DNA of 64,000 nt, taken from Schlegelella aquatica (lineage in GTDB: Bacteria > Pseudomonadota > Gammaproteobacteria > Burkholderiales > Burkholderiaceae_C). Both the position numbers and the translations under genes were made by a program. The notes beneath the pieces were generated by a model. The model was not told where the DNA came from. It saw only the letters and a program-made list of their open reading frames with translations, and ran no database searches. Where the stretch lies: the NCBI RefSeq assembly GCF_026013905.1, contig NZ_CP110257.1, forward strand, positions 2,254,001-2,318,000. The letters are read 5' to 3'. Within the stretch, counting starts at the first letter, position 1; each line of letters opens with the position of its first letter. This document shows, in pieces, positions 1-10,598 of this stretch.

Positions 1-2
1 TG

Positions 3-152
3 CACGCCGCCGAGGAGCCGGCCCGGGCGCTGTTGATCGCGGGGCAGCCGTTGGGCGAGCCGATCGTGCAGTACGGACCGTTCGTGATGAACTCGCACGA
101 GCAGATCCACCAGGCGGTCGAGGACTTCCGCGCGGGCCGTCTGGGCCGCTGA
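3..152 (+). CDS. Pirin family protein, C-terminal end (partial)
   Basis: The frame is open from the left edge of the window and ends in TGA at 150-152, so only about 49 C-terminal residues are present. The visible end contains GEPIVQYGPFVMNS followed by EQIHQAVEDFRAGRLGR. This matches the C-terminal cupin end typical of pirin-like proteins, where a proline-tyrosine-glycine-proline-phenylalanine-valine-methionine-asparagine segment precedes a short helix. The metal-binding N-terminal cupin lies outside the window, so activity (some pirins are quercetin dioxygenases) cannot be judged. The family call rests on this short motif alone. Confidence 0.6.
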   Translation, partial: HAAEEPARALLIAGQPLGEPIVQYGPFVMNSHEQIHQAVEDFRAGRLGR

Positions 153-286
153 GCCGCCGCGCGCCGGACTTGCGGGCGCGAGCAGGAGCGGCGCTGTCGC
201 CCTGGGCGCGGGCGGCAGGTGTTTCGACCCACTCGCACCGGGGTCTGTCGCCGGGCTGCGGTCGCCGGGGGGAGTAGCATGGGCGC

Positions 287-718
287 ATGGCCCGAAGCGC
301 CGGTGCGATGCACTTTCTCGTCGTGGAAGACAACCCGGTCAACCAGCTGCTGGCCAGCGAGATGCTGCGGGCGCTCGGATACCCGGTGCGCACCGCCGAC
401 GACGGGGTGCATGCCATCGAGTCGTCCCGCAGCGATCCGCCCTTGGCGGTGCTGATGGATGTTCAGATGCCCCGTCTGGACGGTCTGGCGACGATGCGGG
501 AGCTTCGGCGCCTGCAAACACAGGGGGAGTTGCCCGCCTTTCCGATCATCGTCTGCAGCGCCTTTTATGCACCGGCCGAGCGTACCGCCTGCTTTGCCGC
601 CGGCGCCGACGGCTTCGTGACGAAGCCGCTGATGCTGGCGAAGCTGGGCGCCGAGATCTTCCGCGTGCTCAAGGGCCAGAGCGACGACCGGCCCCCGGGG
701 GGCCGCCCCCGTGCCTGA
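287..718 (+). CDS. Single-domain response regulator (CheY-like receiver)
   Basis: A 143-residue protein that is essentially one receiver domain. It has the acidic pair in VVEDNPVNQ near the N-terminus, the phospho-acceptor aspartate in VLMDVQMPRLDG, a serine at the end of beta-4 (IIVCSAF) and the conserved lysine in FVTKPL. It has no output domain, so it probably acts by phospho-dependent protein contact or in a phosphorelay. VEDNPVNQ is the style seen in receivers of hybrid kinases. No kinase gene is adjacent; the nearest hybrid kinase in the window is near 19.4-22.1 kb. The start could also be the ATG at 308. A purine-rich GGGGGGAG lies about 12 bases before the chosen ATG. The short C-terminal tail (SDDRPPGGRPRA) is low complexity. 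Confidence 0.8.
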   Translation: MARSAGAMHFLVVEDNPVNQLLASEMLRALGYPVRTADDGVHAIESSRSDPPLAVLMDVQMPRLDGLATMRELRRLQTQGELPAFPIIVCSAFYAPAERTACFAAGADGFVTKPLMLAKLGAEIFRVLKGQSDDRPPGGRPRA

Positions 719-745
719 AACCCGCCGCCCGGCCGCAGCCTCCCT

Positions 746-1483
746 ATGACCCTTGCAAGCTCTGCGCCCCTGCCGCCCACCCCCCACGTCTTGAGCAAGA
801 CGGTCGTGTCCCCTCACCTCGCACTGCCGTTTCGCCTCAGAGCCGCCCACGCCGGCGCGACGCGGCGGCCCCTGTTGCTCCTTCTGCACGGCGCCGGGGG
901 GGACGAGTCCAGCCTGGCCCCGCTCGTGCCTTTGCTGCCCCCGGACGTCGGGGTGGCGCTGGTGCGCGCGCCCCTCGCGGCCGCGCAAGGAGGCTATGCC
1001 TGGTACACCCTGCGGGAAACCGCCCTCGGCCTGCGGCCCGACACCGACCAGGCCGAGGCGGCCCGGCAACTCCTGCTGCGCTTCATCGACCAACTGCGGC
1101 AGGTGCACCCCTTCGACCCCCGGCAGCTCTACGTGGCCGGGTTCAGCCAGGGGGCGGTCATCGCGGCGAGCGTCGGCCTCACACGGCCCGACAAGGTCGC
1201 GGCCATCGGCATGCTGAGCGGACGCATCCTCTCGCAAGTGAAGTGGCAGCTCGCCCCCACCGACCAGCTCGCGCGTCTGCACGCCTTCCTCGCGCACGGC
1301 GGGGCCGACGACGTCATCCCCTGCGAGCATGCGGTGGACACGATGCACACCCTGGCCGAGCACCGTGTGCGGCTGGTCTACCGCGACTACCCGGGCGGGC
1401 ACGAGATCTCGCACGAGATGGCCCGCGACTTCGCCGCCTGGGTCGCCCAGCGCGCACGCGTGGCGTACGAGCCGCCACGCTGA
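746..1483 (+). CDS. Alpha/beta-hydrolase, phospholipase/carboxylesterase family
   Basis: A 245-residue protein with the order typical of the YpfH/carboxylesterase family of alpha/beta hydrolases. It has an oxyanion-hole region LLLHGAGGDESS, a nucleophile elbow GFSQG (serine at about residue 137), an acidic residue in HGGADDVI, and a catalytic histidine in YPGGHEI. There is no signal peptide, so it is probably cytoplasmic. Family members hydrolyse short-chain esters or lysophospholipids, and the actual substrate is not predictable here. It follows the receiver gene by only 27 bases, but no functional link is evident. The hydrolase call is firm; the substrate is unknown. Confidence 0.82.
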   Translation: MTLASSAPLPPTPHVLSKTVVSPHLALPFRLRAAHAGATRRPLLLLLHGAGGDESSLAPLVPLLPPDVGVALVRAPLAAAQGGYAWYTLRETALGLRPDTDQAEAARQLLLRFIDQLRQVHPFDPRQLYVAGFSQGAVIAASVGLTRPDKVAAIGMLSGRILSQVKWQLAPTDQLARLHAFLAHGGADDVIPCEHAVDTMHTLAEHRVRLVYRDYPGGHEISHEMARDFAAWVAQRARVAYEPPR

Positions 1484-1807
1484 CGCTCCGGCCGGCTCGC
1501 CGGCACCCTCGATCCTCGGCGGGGCGACGGGCCCGGGCGAGGGCCGCTGTCTTGCGTTCTTACTTACCCGCATGCCGCTGCGGGCCCCTGCGGCCTCGAC
1601 GCTCGCGCTTCGCGTCCAGCCCCGCCTTGTCTACTGGGGATGTTCCTCCGCCCGAACGCGGGGACCGCTGGGCACGCCCTCTGCTACTTCAGCTGCAGAG
1701 GGATCGGGCCGGGCCGCCGGGGCTCATCTCGCGGCCCCTACTCGACGCGCCGGCCCTGCGGCCCCCTCGTTGTGTGCAACGTTTTCACGGAGGAAAGGAA
1801 CCAGAAG
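1484..1807. other. Intergenic stretch without a convincing gene
   Basis: These 324 bases lie between the esterase and the small secreted protein. Just behind the esterase stop there is a short GCCGGC-TC-GCCGGC inverted repeat (about 1491-1504) with no T-run, so its use as a terminator is uncertain. The right-hand part is somewhat less GC-extreme and presumably carries the promoter of the downstream gene, but I cannot point to a good -35/-10 pair. Open frames here look like GC-driven shadows. Confidence 0.4.
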
Positions 1808-2152
1808 ATGCAAATGAAACACTTGATCGGATGTGTGGTGGCGGCGACCTTCGCCGTCGGGTCTTATGCGCAGGGCGGCGCAGCCGGCACGCCCGACAGC
1901 GCGGCCGGGGCCGGCAGCGCCACGATGAGCACCTCGCCGTCCCAGGAGCCCCAATCGGTGCAGGGCTCGCCCTCCTCGGCGACGGGGGGCTCGAGCAGCA
2001 GCACGGTGGACCAGTACGACGCCTACTCGAGCCGCACCGGGATGTACGGCGCCGACTACGATTCGATCCACGATGAACCCCGTGGCTCGCAGCTGCCGGG
2101 CTCCCTGGGCGAAGGCGAGGCCACCCGGACGCCCGAGATCAAGGGCAACTGA
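1808..2152 (+). CDS. Small secreted Ser/Gly/Thr-rich protein, function unknown
   Basis: About 114 residues starting MQMKHLIGCVVAATFAVGSYAQ, a good Sec signal peptide with likely cleavage after SYA. The mature part is low complexity, rich in Ser, Gly, Ala, Thr and Pro, with a DQYDAYSSRTGMYGADYDSIHD segment near the middle and an acidic end. It has no cysteines and no recognised domain. ATG 1808 is chosen because AGGAAAGGAA precedes it at 1791-1800; ATG 1814 is also possible. The protein is probably periplasmic or extracellular. I do not recognise a family and assign no function. Confidence 0.65.
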   Translation: MQMKHLIGCVVAATFAVGSYAQGGAAGTPDSAAGAGSATMSTSPSQEPQSVQGSPSSATGGSSSSTVDQYDAYSSRTGMYGADYDSIHDEPRGSQLPGSLGEGEATRTPEIKGN

Positions 2153-2192
2153 CCCCTGAGGAACCCCTGAGTGCCCGCCCGCCGCTGCATTC

Positions 2193-4752
<2,560 letters not shown>

Positions 4753-4802
4753 CCGCGATGAACACGCGCCGAGCACCGTGTGCAGCCGCCGGGCGCGGCC
4801 CT

Positions 4803-5264
4803 TCATTCGCTGGTGTCCACACCCACCGTGTGCTCGTACACCAGGCGTCCGCCGAGGTAGGCGGCCAATGCGATCAGCACGGCCGTGAGCAAGGACAGGT
4901 ACAGGCCCCAGGGGCGCACCATGGCGCCCGCGTCGCCCACGCGCAGCAGCCAGTTCATCGTGGCGACGGAGAGCATCATCACCGCGATGATGGCGTGGCA
5001 CGAGGCGGTGATGAGCCGGCGTATGCGGGCCACGGTGTAGAGGTCGATCAGCCCCGCGATGCTCGCGGCCCAACCGCCCAGGGCGCCCACGCCCGCCAAC
5101 CACACCCCCGCGCGCGCCCAGAACGGGTCGGCGCTTCGGAGGAAGGCCACATCGACGGCGACGAGCCCGATCAGGGCGGCCACGGGAAAGTGGATCATCA
5201 TCGGGTGCAACGGGTGCCCCGCGATCGCCGCGCGGCTGGCGATCGGTTCTTCCTGGCGTGGCAT
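4803..5264 (-). CDS. DUF2231-type four-helix membrane protein
   Basis: A 153-residue inner-membrane protein. It begins MPRQEEPIASRAAIAGHPLHPMMIHFP, where GHPLHP and MIHFP are the histidine motifs typical of the DUF2231 (COG4244) family, followed by four hydrophobic helices. Family members often sit beside cytochrome or oxidase genes, and a redox or heme-related role has been proposed, but function is not established. AGGAGG lies eight bases before the ATG on the minus strand. Its 5' end overlaps or abuts the 5' end of the divergent oxidase subunit II gene, so the two share a very compact control region. Confidence 0.75.
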   Translation of the reverse strand: MPRQEEPIASRAAIAGHPLHPMMIHFPVAALIGLVAVDVAFLRSADPFWARAGVWLAGVGALGGWAASIAGLIDLYTVARIRRLITASCHAIIAVMMLSVATMNWLLRVGDAGAMVRPWGLYLSLLTAVLIALAAYLGGRLVYEHTVGVDTSE

Positions 5265-6026
5265 CAGCCAGCCCTCCTCATCGGCGGGCGGCCCGTCGCG
5301 GCATGGTGCCCGGTGCTCGCCGGCTGCACAGGGCCGGCTTCCATCGTGGACCCGGCCGGGCCGGCGGCGAGGGACATCGCGCAGCTGTGGTGGTGGATGC
5401 TCGGGTACGGCTCCATCGTGTGGCTCGTCGTGGTCGCCCTGTGGTGCTATGCGCTCCTGCGAAACAGCCGGCAGCGGGACGAGGCCTCGTCCCGGCGGAC
5501 GGCGGCGCGCTGGATCTGGGGCGGCGGCGTGCTGCTGCCTTTCGTCAGCATCGCGCTGCTCTTGGCATTCGGCATACCCGCGGGCCGCGTCCCGGCCGAC
5601 GCCCGCGTGCCGCCCTTGCACGTCGAAGTCACCGGCTACCGCTGGGGTTGGGACGTGCGCTACCCCGCCAGCGGCCGGCAGCTCGCGGGCGAGCTGGTGT
5701 TGCCGGTGGGACGCACCGTCGCGGTGGACGTCTCCACGCGCGACGTGATCCACGGGTTCTGGGTGCCGCGCCTCGGGGTCAAGGTCGATGCGATCCCCGG
5801 CCGCACGCATCGCGTGCACCTGCGGGCCGACCGGGCGGGCGTCTTCCATGCTCCGTGCGCCGAGTTCTGCGGGCCGGGCCACGCGCACATGAGCCTGCGC
5901 GTGCAGGCCCTGCCGGCCGAGGAGTTCGAACGCTGGCTGCACTCGGAAGGCCCGACCGCCGCTCCCGCCTCCACGCCTGCCCCGGCGCCCGCCGCCTCCA
6001 CCGCCACCGCACCCGTTGCCCGATGA
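5214..6026 (+). CDS. ctaC: Cytochrome c oxidase subunit II (CuA domain)
   Basis: The protein has a lipobox-like VLAGC, two membrane helices, then a cupredoxin domain. The CuA ligands are intact: histidine in DVIHGFWVP and the CAEFCGPGHAHM loop (Cys, Glu, Cys, His, Met). There is no C-terminal cytochrome c domain (no CXXCH); instead there is an Ala/Pro/Thr-rich tail. It accepts electrons from cytochrome c and passes them to subunit I. The start is uncertain. No ATG precedes the lipobox; the nearest ordinary start codon is GTG 5214, a CTG at 5253 would give a tidier signal peptide, and both lie within or near the divergent gene. The stop overlaps the next gene by ATGA. Confidence 0.85.
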   Translation: MPRDRRAAGDRFFLAWHQPALLIGGRPVAAWCPVLAGCTGPASIVDPAGPAARDIAQLWWWMLGYGSIVWLVVVALWCYALLRNSRQRDEASSRRTAARWIWGGGVLLPFVSIALLLAFGIPAGRVPADARVPPLHVEVTGYRWGWDVRYPASGRQLAGELVLPVGRTVAVDVSTRDVIHGFWVPRLGVKVDAIPGRTHRVHLRADRAGVFHAPCAEFCGPGHAHMSLRVQALPAEEFERWLHSEGPTAAPASTPAPAPAASTATAPVAR

Positions 6027-8545
6027 CGACGAACCCGCCTGCCCGCGACCCGGCCGACCTGCATGCCGAACTCGAGCGCGTCTGGCGCAACCCCACCGGC
6101 TGGCGCGCGCTCACCATCGTGAATCACACCACGGTGGGGCTGCGCTTCATGGTCACGGGGTTCGTGTTCTTTCTCGTGGCCGGCGTGCTCGCGATGCTGA
6201 TGCGCTCGCAGCTCGCCCTGCCGGGGCAGAGCTTCATGAGCGCCCAGGCCTATCAGCAAGCTTTCACGGCCCACGGCACGATGATGATGTTCCTGTTCGC
6301 GGTGCCGATGGTCGAAGGCCTGGCGTGCTACCTGATCCCGAAGATGATCGGCGCACGCGACCTCGTCTTTCCGCGGCTGGGCGCCTTCGGGTACTGGTGC
6401 TACCTCTTCGGCGGCGTCATCTTCACGTCGAGCCTGGTGCTCGGCCTCGCGCCCGACTCGGGCTGGTTCATGTACACGCCTCTGTCGAGCCGCACCTACA
6501 GCCCCGGCGTGAACGCCGACTTCTGGCTGATCGGCATCACCTTCGTCGAGATCTCCTCGGTCGCAGGGGCTGTGGAGCTGCTCGTCTCGATCCTGCGCAC
6601 GCGTGCGCCCGGCATGGCGCTGCACCGCATGCCGATCTTCGCCTGGTACATCCTCGTCACGTCGGTGATGATCCTCGTGGGCTTTCCGCCGCTCATCCTC
6701 GGCAGCATCCTGCTGGAGCTGGAGCGCGCGGCCGGCTGGGCCTTCTTCGACGTGAATCGCGGCGGCGACCCGCTGCTGTGGCAGCACCTGTTCTGGCTGT
6801 TCGGCCACCCGGAGGTCTACATCATCTTCCTGCCGGCGGCCGGGGTCGTCTCGACGTTGGTGCCCGTGTTCGCCCGCCGTCCGCTGGTCAGCTACCGCTG
6901 GACGGTGGTGGCCGTCGTCACCACCGGCTTCATCAGCTTCGGTTTGTGGGTGCACCACATGTTCACGGTCGGCATCCCGTTGCTCGCGATGGCGTTCTTC
7001 TCCGCGGCCAGCATGCTGGTCGCCGTGCCCACCGGCATCCAGATCTTCGTGTGGCTGGCCACGTTGTGGACGGGCCGTCCCGAGATGCGCATCCCGATGC
7101 TGTGGCTCGTGGGCTTCCTCGTGGTCTTCGTGGCCGGTGGGCTCACCGGCGTGATGCTGGCTCTCGTGCCCTTCGACTGGCAAGTGCACGACACGCATTT
7201 CGTCGTGGCGCACATGCACTACGTGCTCGTCGGGGGGGTGCTCTTTCCGCTGCTGGCCGGGCTGTACTACTGGCTGCCTCTGGCCACCGGCCGCATGCCA
7301 ACGGAATGGCTGGCCCGGTGGGGCTTCTGGCTCACGTTCATCGGCTTCAACGGCACCTTCCTGGTCATGCATTGGACGGGGCTGCTCGGCATGCCGCGCC
7401 GCATCTACACCTACGAGGCCGGCCTGGGCTGGGAGCTGCCGAACCTCGTGTCCTCGATCTTCGGCTTCGTGATGGCGGCGGGCATCGCGATGGTCGTCGT
7501 CGACCTCGCCACGCACGCCCGCGTCGGCCGGCGCGCCCCGCGCAACCCGTGGGGCGCGGACACGCTGGAGTGGGCCTGCGCCATGCCGCCCGCACCGTAC
7601 AACTTCGCCAGCCAAGCGCGCATCGAGGCCCGCCATCCCTTGTGGGAGCAACCTCGACTGCCCGAGAGCATCGAGCGCGGCATGCATGCGCTGGCCCATG
7701 CACGGCACGGCCGCCGCGAAACCTTCGGCACGGACCCGATCACCGGCGAGCCTCGCGAGGTGATCCACCTGCCCGGCAACTCCTGGTGGCCGCTGACGGC
7801 AGCCGCCGCCATCGGGCTGGTGTGCATCGGGCTGCTGACCAAGGTCCATGCCCTCGCGATCGTCGCCGCGATCGCGGCCTTCGCGGCCTTGCTGCGGTGG
7901 TCGTGGGAGAACGGCATGCACCCGAGCTGCGCGCCCCAGGACGATGACGTCCCACCCGGCCTTCGGCTGCACTCGCGCACCTTCGACGGCCCCGGCCTGT
8001 GGGGCATGGGCTCGACGCTGCTGGCCGACACGGCGCTGTACGGCTCGCTGGTGTTCGGCTGGCTGTACCTGTGGGTGGTGGCCCCCGAGTTCGAGCCGCC
8101 GGCGCAGTCGCCGGTGAGCGCCACCGCCCTGGCCGCCGCGGCGGCGCTCGCGACGGCCGCCGCGGGGTCGTTGCGCCACGTGCAGGCGCACCTGCGCCGC
8201 GGACACGACGGCCGCCTGGTCCCCGGTCTCGTCCTCGCCACGCTGCTCGGTGCCGCTCACTGCGCGGTGCTCGGCTGGCAGATCGCGCAAGCCCCCCTCG
8301 TGCCGCAGCGAAGCGCCCACGACGCGGTGATGATCTTCATGCTGATCTACGCCGTCGTGCACGGCGCGCTCGCCACGGTCACCACGGCCTTGCAGGTGCT
8401 GCGCGTGCGCCATCGCTATGTCGGGGCCTTCGCGCCCTACGAGCCGGCGGTACTGCTGCAGTTGTGGTGGTTCAGCGCGGGCATTGCGTGGGCCACCGCG
8501 CTCGTCCTGCCCGGCGCTCCCCTCGTCTTGGGAGTCCTGCGATGA
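6023..8545 (+). CDS. ctaD: Fused cytochrome c oxidase subunits I and III
   Basis: An 840-residue membrane protein that joins heme-copper oxidase subunit I (about residues 1-560) to a subunit III-like region of further helices (about 600-840). Subunit I residues are in place: a heme-a histidine in FTAHGTMMMF, the CuB/Tyr site GHPEVYI (with the proton-channel glutamate), the CuB pair WVHHMFT, and DTHFVVAHMHYV for the two heme axial histidines. It reduces oxygen to water and pumps protons in the inner membrane. It overlaps ctaC and the next gene by ATGA at both ends, so all are translationally coupled. Fused I-III subunits are known in caa3-type oxidases. No separate subunit III gene is seen here. 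Confidence 0.92.
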   Translation: MTTNPPARDPADLHAELERVWRNPTGWRALTIVNHTTVGLRFMVTGFVFFLVAGVLAMLMRSQLALPGQSFMSAQAYQQAFTAHGTMMMFLFAVPMVEGLACYLIPKMIGARDLVFPRLGAFGYWCYLFGGVIFTSSLVLGLAPDSGWFMYTPLSSRTYSPGVNADFWLIGITFVEISSVAGAVELLVSILRTRAPGMALHRMPIFAWYILVTSVMILVGFPPLILGSILLELERAAGWAFFDVNRGGDPLLWQHLFWLFGHPEVYIIFLPAAGVVSTLVPVFARRPLVSYRWTVVAVVTTGFISFGLWVHHMFTVGIPLLAMAFFSAASMLVAVPTGIQIFVWLATLWTGRPEMRIPMLWLVGFLVVFVAGGLTGVMLALVPFDWQVHDTHFVVAHMHYVLVGGVLFPLLAGLYYWLPLATGRMPTEWLARWGFWLTFIGFNGTFLVMHWTGLLGMPRRIYTYEAGLGWELPNLVSSIFGFVMAAGIAMVVVDLATHARVGRRAPRNPWGADTLEWACAMPPAPYNFASQARIEARHPLWEQPRLPESIERGMHALAHARHGRRETFGTDPITGEPREVIHLPGNSWWPLTAAAAIGLVCIGLLTKVHALAIVAAIAAFAALLRWSWENGMHPSCAPQDDDVPPGLRLHSRTFDGPGLWGMGSTLLADTALYGSLVFGWLYLWVVAPEFEPPAQSPVSATALAAAAALATAAAGSLRHVQAHLRRGHDGRLVPGLVLATLLGAAHCAVLGWQIAQAPLVPQRSAHDAVMIFMLIYAVVHGALATVTTALQVLRVRHRYVGAFAPYEPAVLLQLWWFSAGIAWATALVLPGAPLVLGVLR

Positions 8546-8877
8546 AGCCCGCGCTCCATCCGTTGCAGCTCGTGCTCGGGCTCGCCGTGTGGGCCGTCTG
8601 GTTCGTCGGGGTCTACGCCGGCGTGTCCCTCGGATGCATCGCCGAGCAGCGCGGGAGCGGGGTTTCGCCGGGGCTGCTGAGGGGCCTGCTGCTCGCGTCG
8701 ACGGCGCTCGTCCTCGTGGGGCTGGCCTTCGGGGCCGTGCGGTGCCTGCGCGCCGGGCGCCAGGCCCAGGGCGCCGGCCGGTTCGTCGCGGCAGCCGGGG
8801 CGTGCCTCCACCTCGCCGCGGCCCTGAGCGTGGCTTTCGTCGCGCTGCCCTTGGGCTGGTTGCCGGTGTGCGCATGA
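8542..8877 (+). CDS. Small membrane protein in the oxidase operon
   Basis: A 111-residue protein with three hydrophobic segments (about residues 10-32, 45-65 and 82-105). It overlaps the fused oxidase gene and ctaG by ATGA at both ends. There are no obvious redox ligands apart from scattered cysteines (in LGCIAEQ, VRCLRAG, AGACLH and the last two residues). Its position, between subunit I-III and the CtaG assembly factor, suggests either a small structural subunit (a subunit IV analogue) or an assembly helper. I do not recognise a named family from sequence alone. Confidence 0.65.
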   Translation: MKPALHPLQLVLGLAVWAVWFVGVYAGVSLGCIAEQRGSGVSPGLLRGLLLASTALVLVGLAFGAVRCLRAGRQAQGAGRFVAAAGACLHLAAALSVAFVALPLGWLPVCA

Positions 8878-9683
8878 GGCCGCTCGCCCGCCTCACGCTG
8901 GCCGCCGGTGCGAGCCTTGCGAGTGGCCCGGTGGCCGCTCACGGGGGGTGGCAAGGCGGGGTGGAGCACGCGCCGGCGTGGCTCCTGCAAGCACTCTACG
9001 TGCTCGCCTGGGTGGGGCACGCCCTGGGGGCCGCGCGGGTGCCCGCGCGCCCCGCCCAGGCGCTGGCGTTCCACACCGCGCTGCTGCTCGCCGGTGTGGC
9101 CCTGTTCGGGCCGCTCGACGATTGGGCCGCCCACAGCACCGCGATGCACATGGTCCAGCACATGGTCCTGATCGTCGGCGTCGCCCCGTTGCTCGTCGTG
9201 GCCCAGCCCTTGCCGCAGTGGCGCGCCTGCTTCGGCCGCCTGCCCGTGGCGCTCGCGCGCGGGCCGCTGCGCTTGGCGGCGGCACCGATGGCGGCGGCCA
9301 CCGTGCATGCGCTGGCCCTCTGGGCTTGGCATGCACCGGGGCCCTACACCGCCGCTTTGCTGCACGAGGGCTGGCACGTGCTCGAGCACGCCAGCTTCCT
9401 TCTCACTGCCTGGATCTTCTGGTGGTCGGTGTGGCGCGCTCCCGCGGCCCGCGGCTTGGGGGCGCTGGCCGCCCTGCTCTTCACGCTGATGCACACCGGG
9501 CTGCTGGGCGCCCTCCTGACCTTCGCGCCACAGCCGCTGTATCTGCGCGAATCGCGTGACCTCTGGGACCAGCAACTCGCCGGCCTCGTGATGTGGGTGC
9601 CCGGAGGCCTCGCCTACCTGGCAGCGGCCGCCTGGAGCGCGGCGCGCCTGCTCGACCGCGCCGATCGTCGTGCGCCCGGCTGA
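8874..9683 (+). CDS. ctaG: Cytochrome c oxidase assembly factor, CtaG (caa3_CtaG) type
   Basis: A 269-residue polytopic membrane protein with a short signal-like start ending in VAAHGG and about six further helices. Histidine-rich patches (HSTAMHMVQHMVLI, HALALWAWHAPGPY, LHEGWHVLEHASFL) match the caa3_CtaG family, whose members are needed for active caa3-type oxidase, probably in copper insertion. It is unrelated in fold to the Cox11-type CtaG. It is the last gene of the oxidase operon and is coupled by ATGA overlap to the preceding small membrane protein. Confidence 0.85.
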   Translation: MRPLARLTLAAGASLASGPVAAHGGWQGGVEHAPAWLLQALYVLAWVGHALGAARVPARPAQALAFHTALLLAGVALFGPLDDWAAHSTAMHMVQHMVLIVGVAPLLVVAQPLPQWRACFGRLPVALARGPLRLAAAPMAAATVHALALWAWHAPGPYTAALLHEGWHVLEHASFLLTAWIFWWSVWRAPAARGLGALAALLFTLMHTGLLGALLTFAPQPLYLRESRDLWDQQLAGLVMWVPGGLAYLAAAAWSAARLLDRADRRAPG

Positions 9684-9778
9684 CCCCCGATGCGCCCCGC
9701 CAGCTTCCTCTTCGACCACCCCGGCGGGCCATCCCTCATGGTCCGCTGCATCGCGTGCCGATATCCTGTCGCGCTGCG

Positions 9779-10348
9779 ATGCACCCGTGCGAACCGCCCT
9801 TCTCCGGCTCCGACCTCGAACTGGCCTTCGATCTGGCTCCCGTGGGCCTGTGCGTCTCGCGCGACCGGGTGATCCAGCGCTGCAACGAGGCCTTCGGCTC
9901 CATGTTCGGCTATGCGCCGCAGGAGCTGGCGGGGGCGTCGATGTCGGTGCTGTACCCCTCCGTCGAGGAGTTCCACCGCATCGGCGAGCGAGGGCTGCAG
10001 GTCATGCGCGACAGCGGCCGCTACGCCGACGAGCGGATCATGAAACACCGCGGCGGCCGCCTGTTCTGGTGTCATGTGGCGGGTCGCTCGCTGGATCGCG
10101 AAGACCCCTTCGGCTGCGCCGTGTGGATGTTCGAGGACATCTCCGAGCGGCGGCCCGTGATCGCGCCGCTCACCGTGCGCGAGCGCGAGATCGCTCAGTT
10201 GCTGGTCGAGGGCAAGACCACCAAGCAGATCGCGCGCATCCTGGGCATCAGCCCGCGCACCGTCGACGCCCACCGGGCACGCCTGATGCGCAAGCTCAAG
10301 GTCCGTACGCCCACCGAAATGGTCTCGCGGCTGGCGGGCATCTCCTGA
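9779..10348 (+). CDS. PAS-domain LuxR-type transcription regulator
   Basis: A 189-residue protein. The N-terminal PAS domain (about residues 12-120) contains AFDLAPVGLCVSRDRVIQRC and ends in the FEDISER linker. A LuxR/NarL helix-turn-helix follows at about 130-189: LTVREREIAQLLVEGKTTKQ, then IARILGISPRTVDAHRARL. It has no receiver domain, so it presumably senses a small ligand or redox state through PAS. Similar PAS-LuxR regulators in Burkholderiales often control nearby metabolic genes. Here the neighbours are the oxidase operon upstream and the hydroxybutyrate genes downstream, but a target cannot be named. Three tandem repeats begin immediately after its stop. Confidence 0.82.
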   Translation: MHPCEPPFSGSDLELAFDLAPVGLCVSRDRVIQRCNEAFGSMFGYAPQELAGASMSVLYPSVEEFHRIGERGLQVMRDSGRYADERIMKHRGGRLFWCHVAGRSLDREDPFGCAVWMFEDISERRPVIAPLTVREREIAQLLVEGKTTKQIARILGISPRTVDAHRARLMRKLKVRTPTEMVSRLAGIS

Positions 10349-10577
10349 GGCCCGGCGCCCGGCCGCCCGAAGCCGGGCCGACAACCCCTCGGGGGGTGGG
10401 GCGCAAGCCCCGGGGGCAAAGATAGGCCCGGCGCCCGGCCGCCCGAAGCCGGGCCGACAACCCCCTCGGGGGGTGGGGCGCAAGCCCCGGGGGCAAAGAT
10501 AGGCCCGGCGCCCGGCCGCCCGAAGCCGGGCCGACAACCCCCTCGGGGGGTGGGGCGCAAGCCCCGGGGGCAAAGGC
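10349..10577. repeat. Three tandem copies of a 76-77 bp GC-rich hairpin repeat
   Basis: Three nearly identical units at 10349-10424, 10425-10501 and 10502-10577 begin at the first base after the regulator's TGA. Each has three inverted repeats: one around GGCCCGGCGC...GCCGGGCC, one CCCCCTCGGGGGG, and one GGGGCGCAAGCCCC. Copy 1 lacks one C in the middle hairpin and copy 3 changes its last bases. Diverged single copies occur at 26518 and 61384, also just after stop codons. The placement suggests 3'-UTR or terminator elements of a dispersed family. All three frames are open across them because of GC content, but this is not protein-coding sequence. Confidence 0.85.
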
Positions 10578-10598
10578 ATACCGGCTGCGCGGCGCTCG

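Noticed and set aside
5660..8896. Open frame of more than 1000 codons antisense to the oxidase genes
   Set aside because: It is the mirror of the ctaC/ctaD codon pattern in GC-rich DNA; the product is Arg/His/Gln-rich with no domain, while the plus strand encodes intact oxidase subunits.
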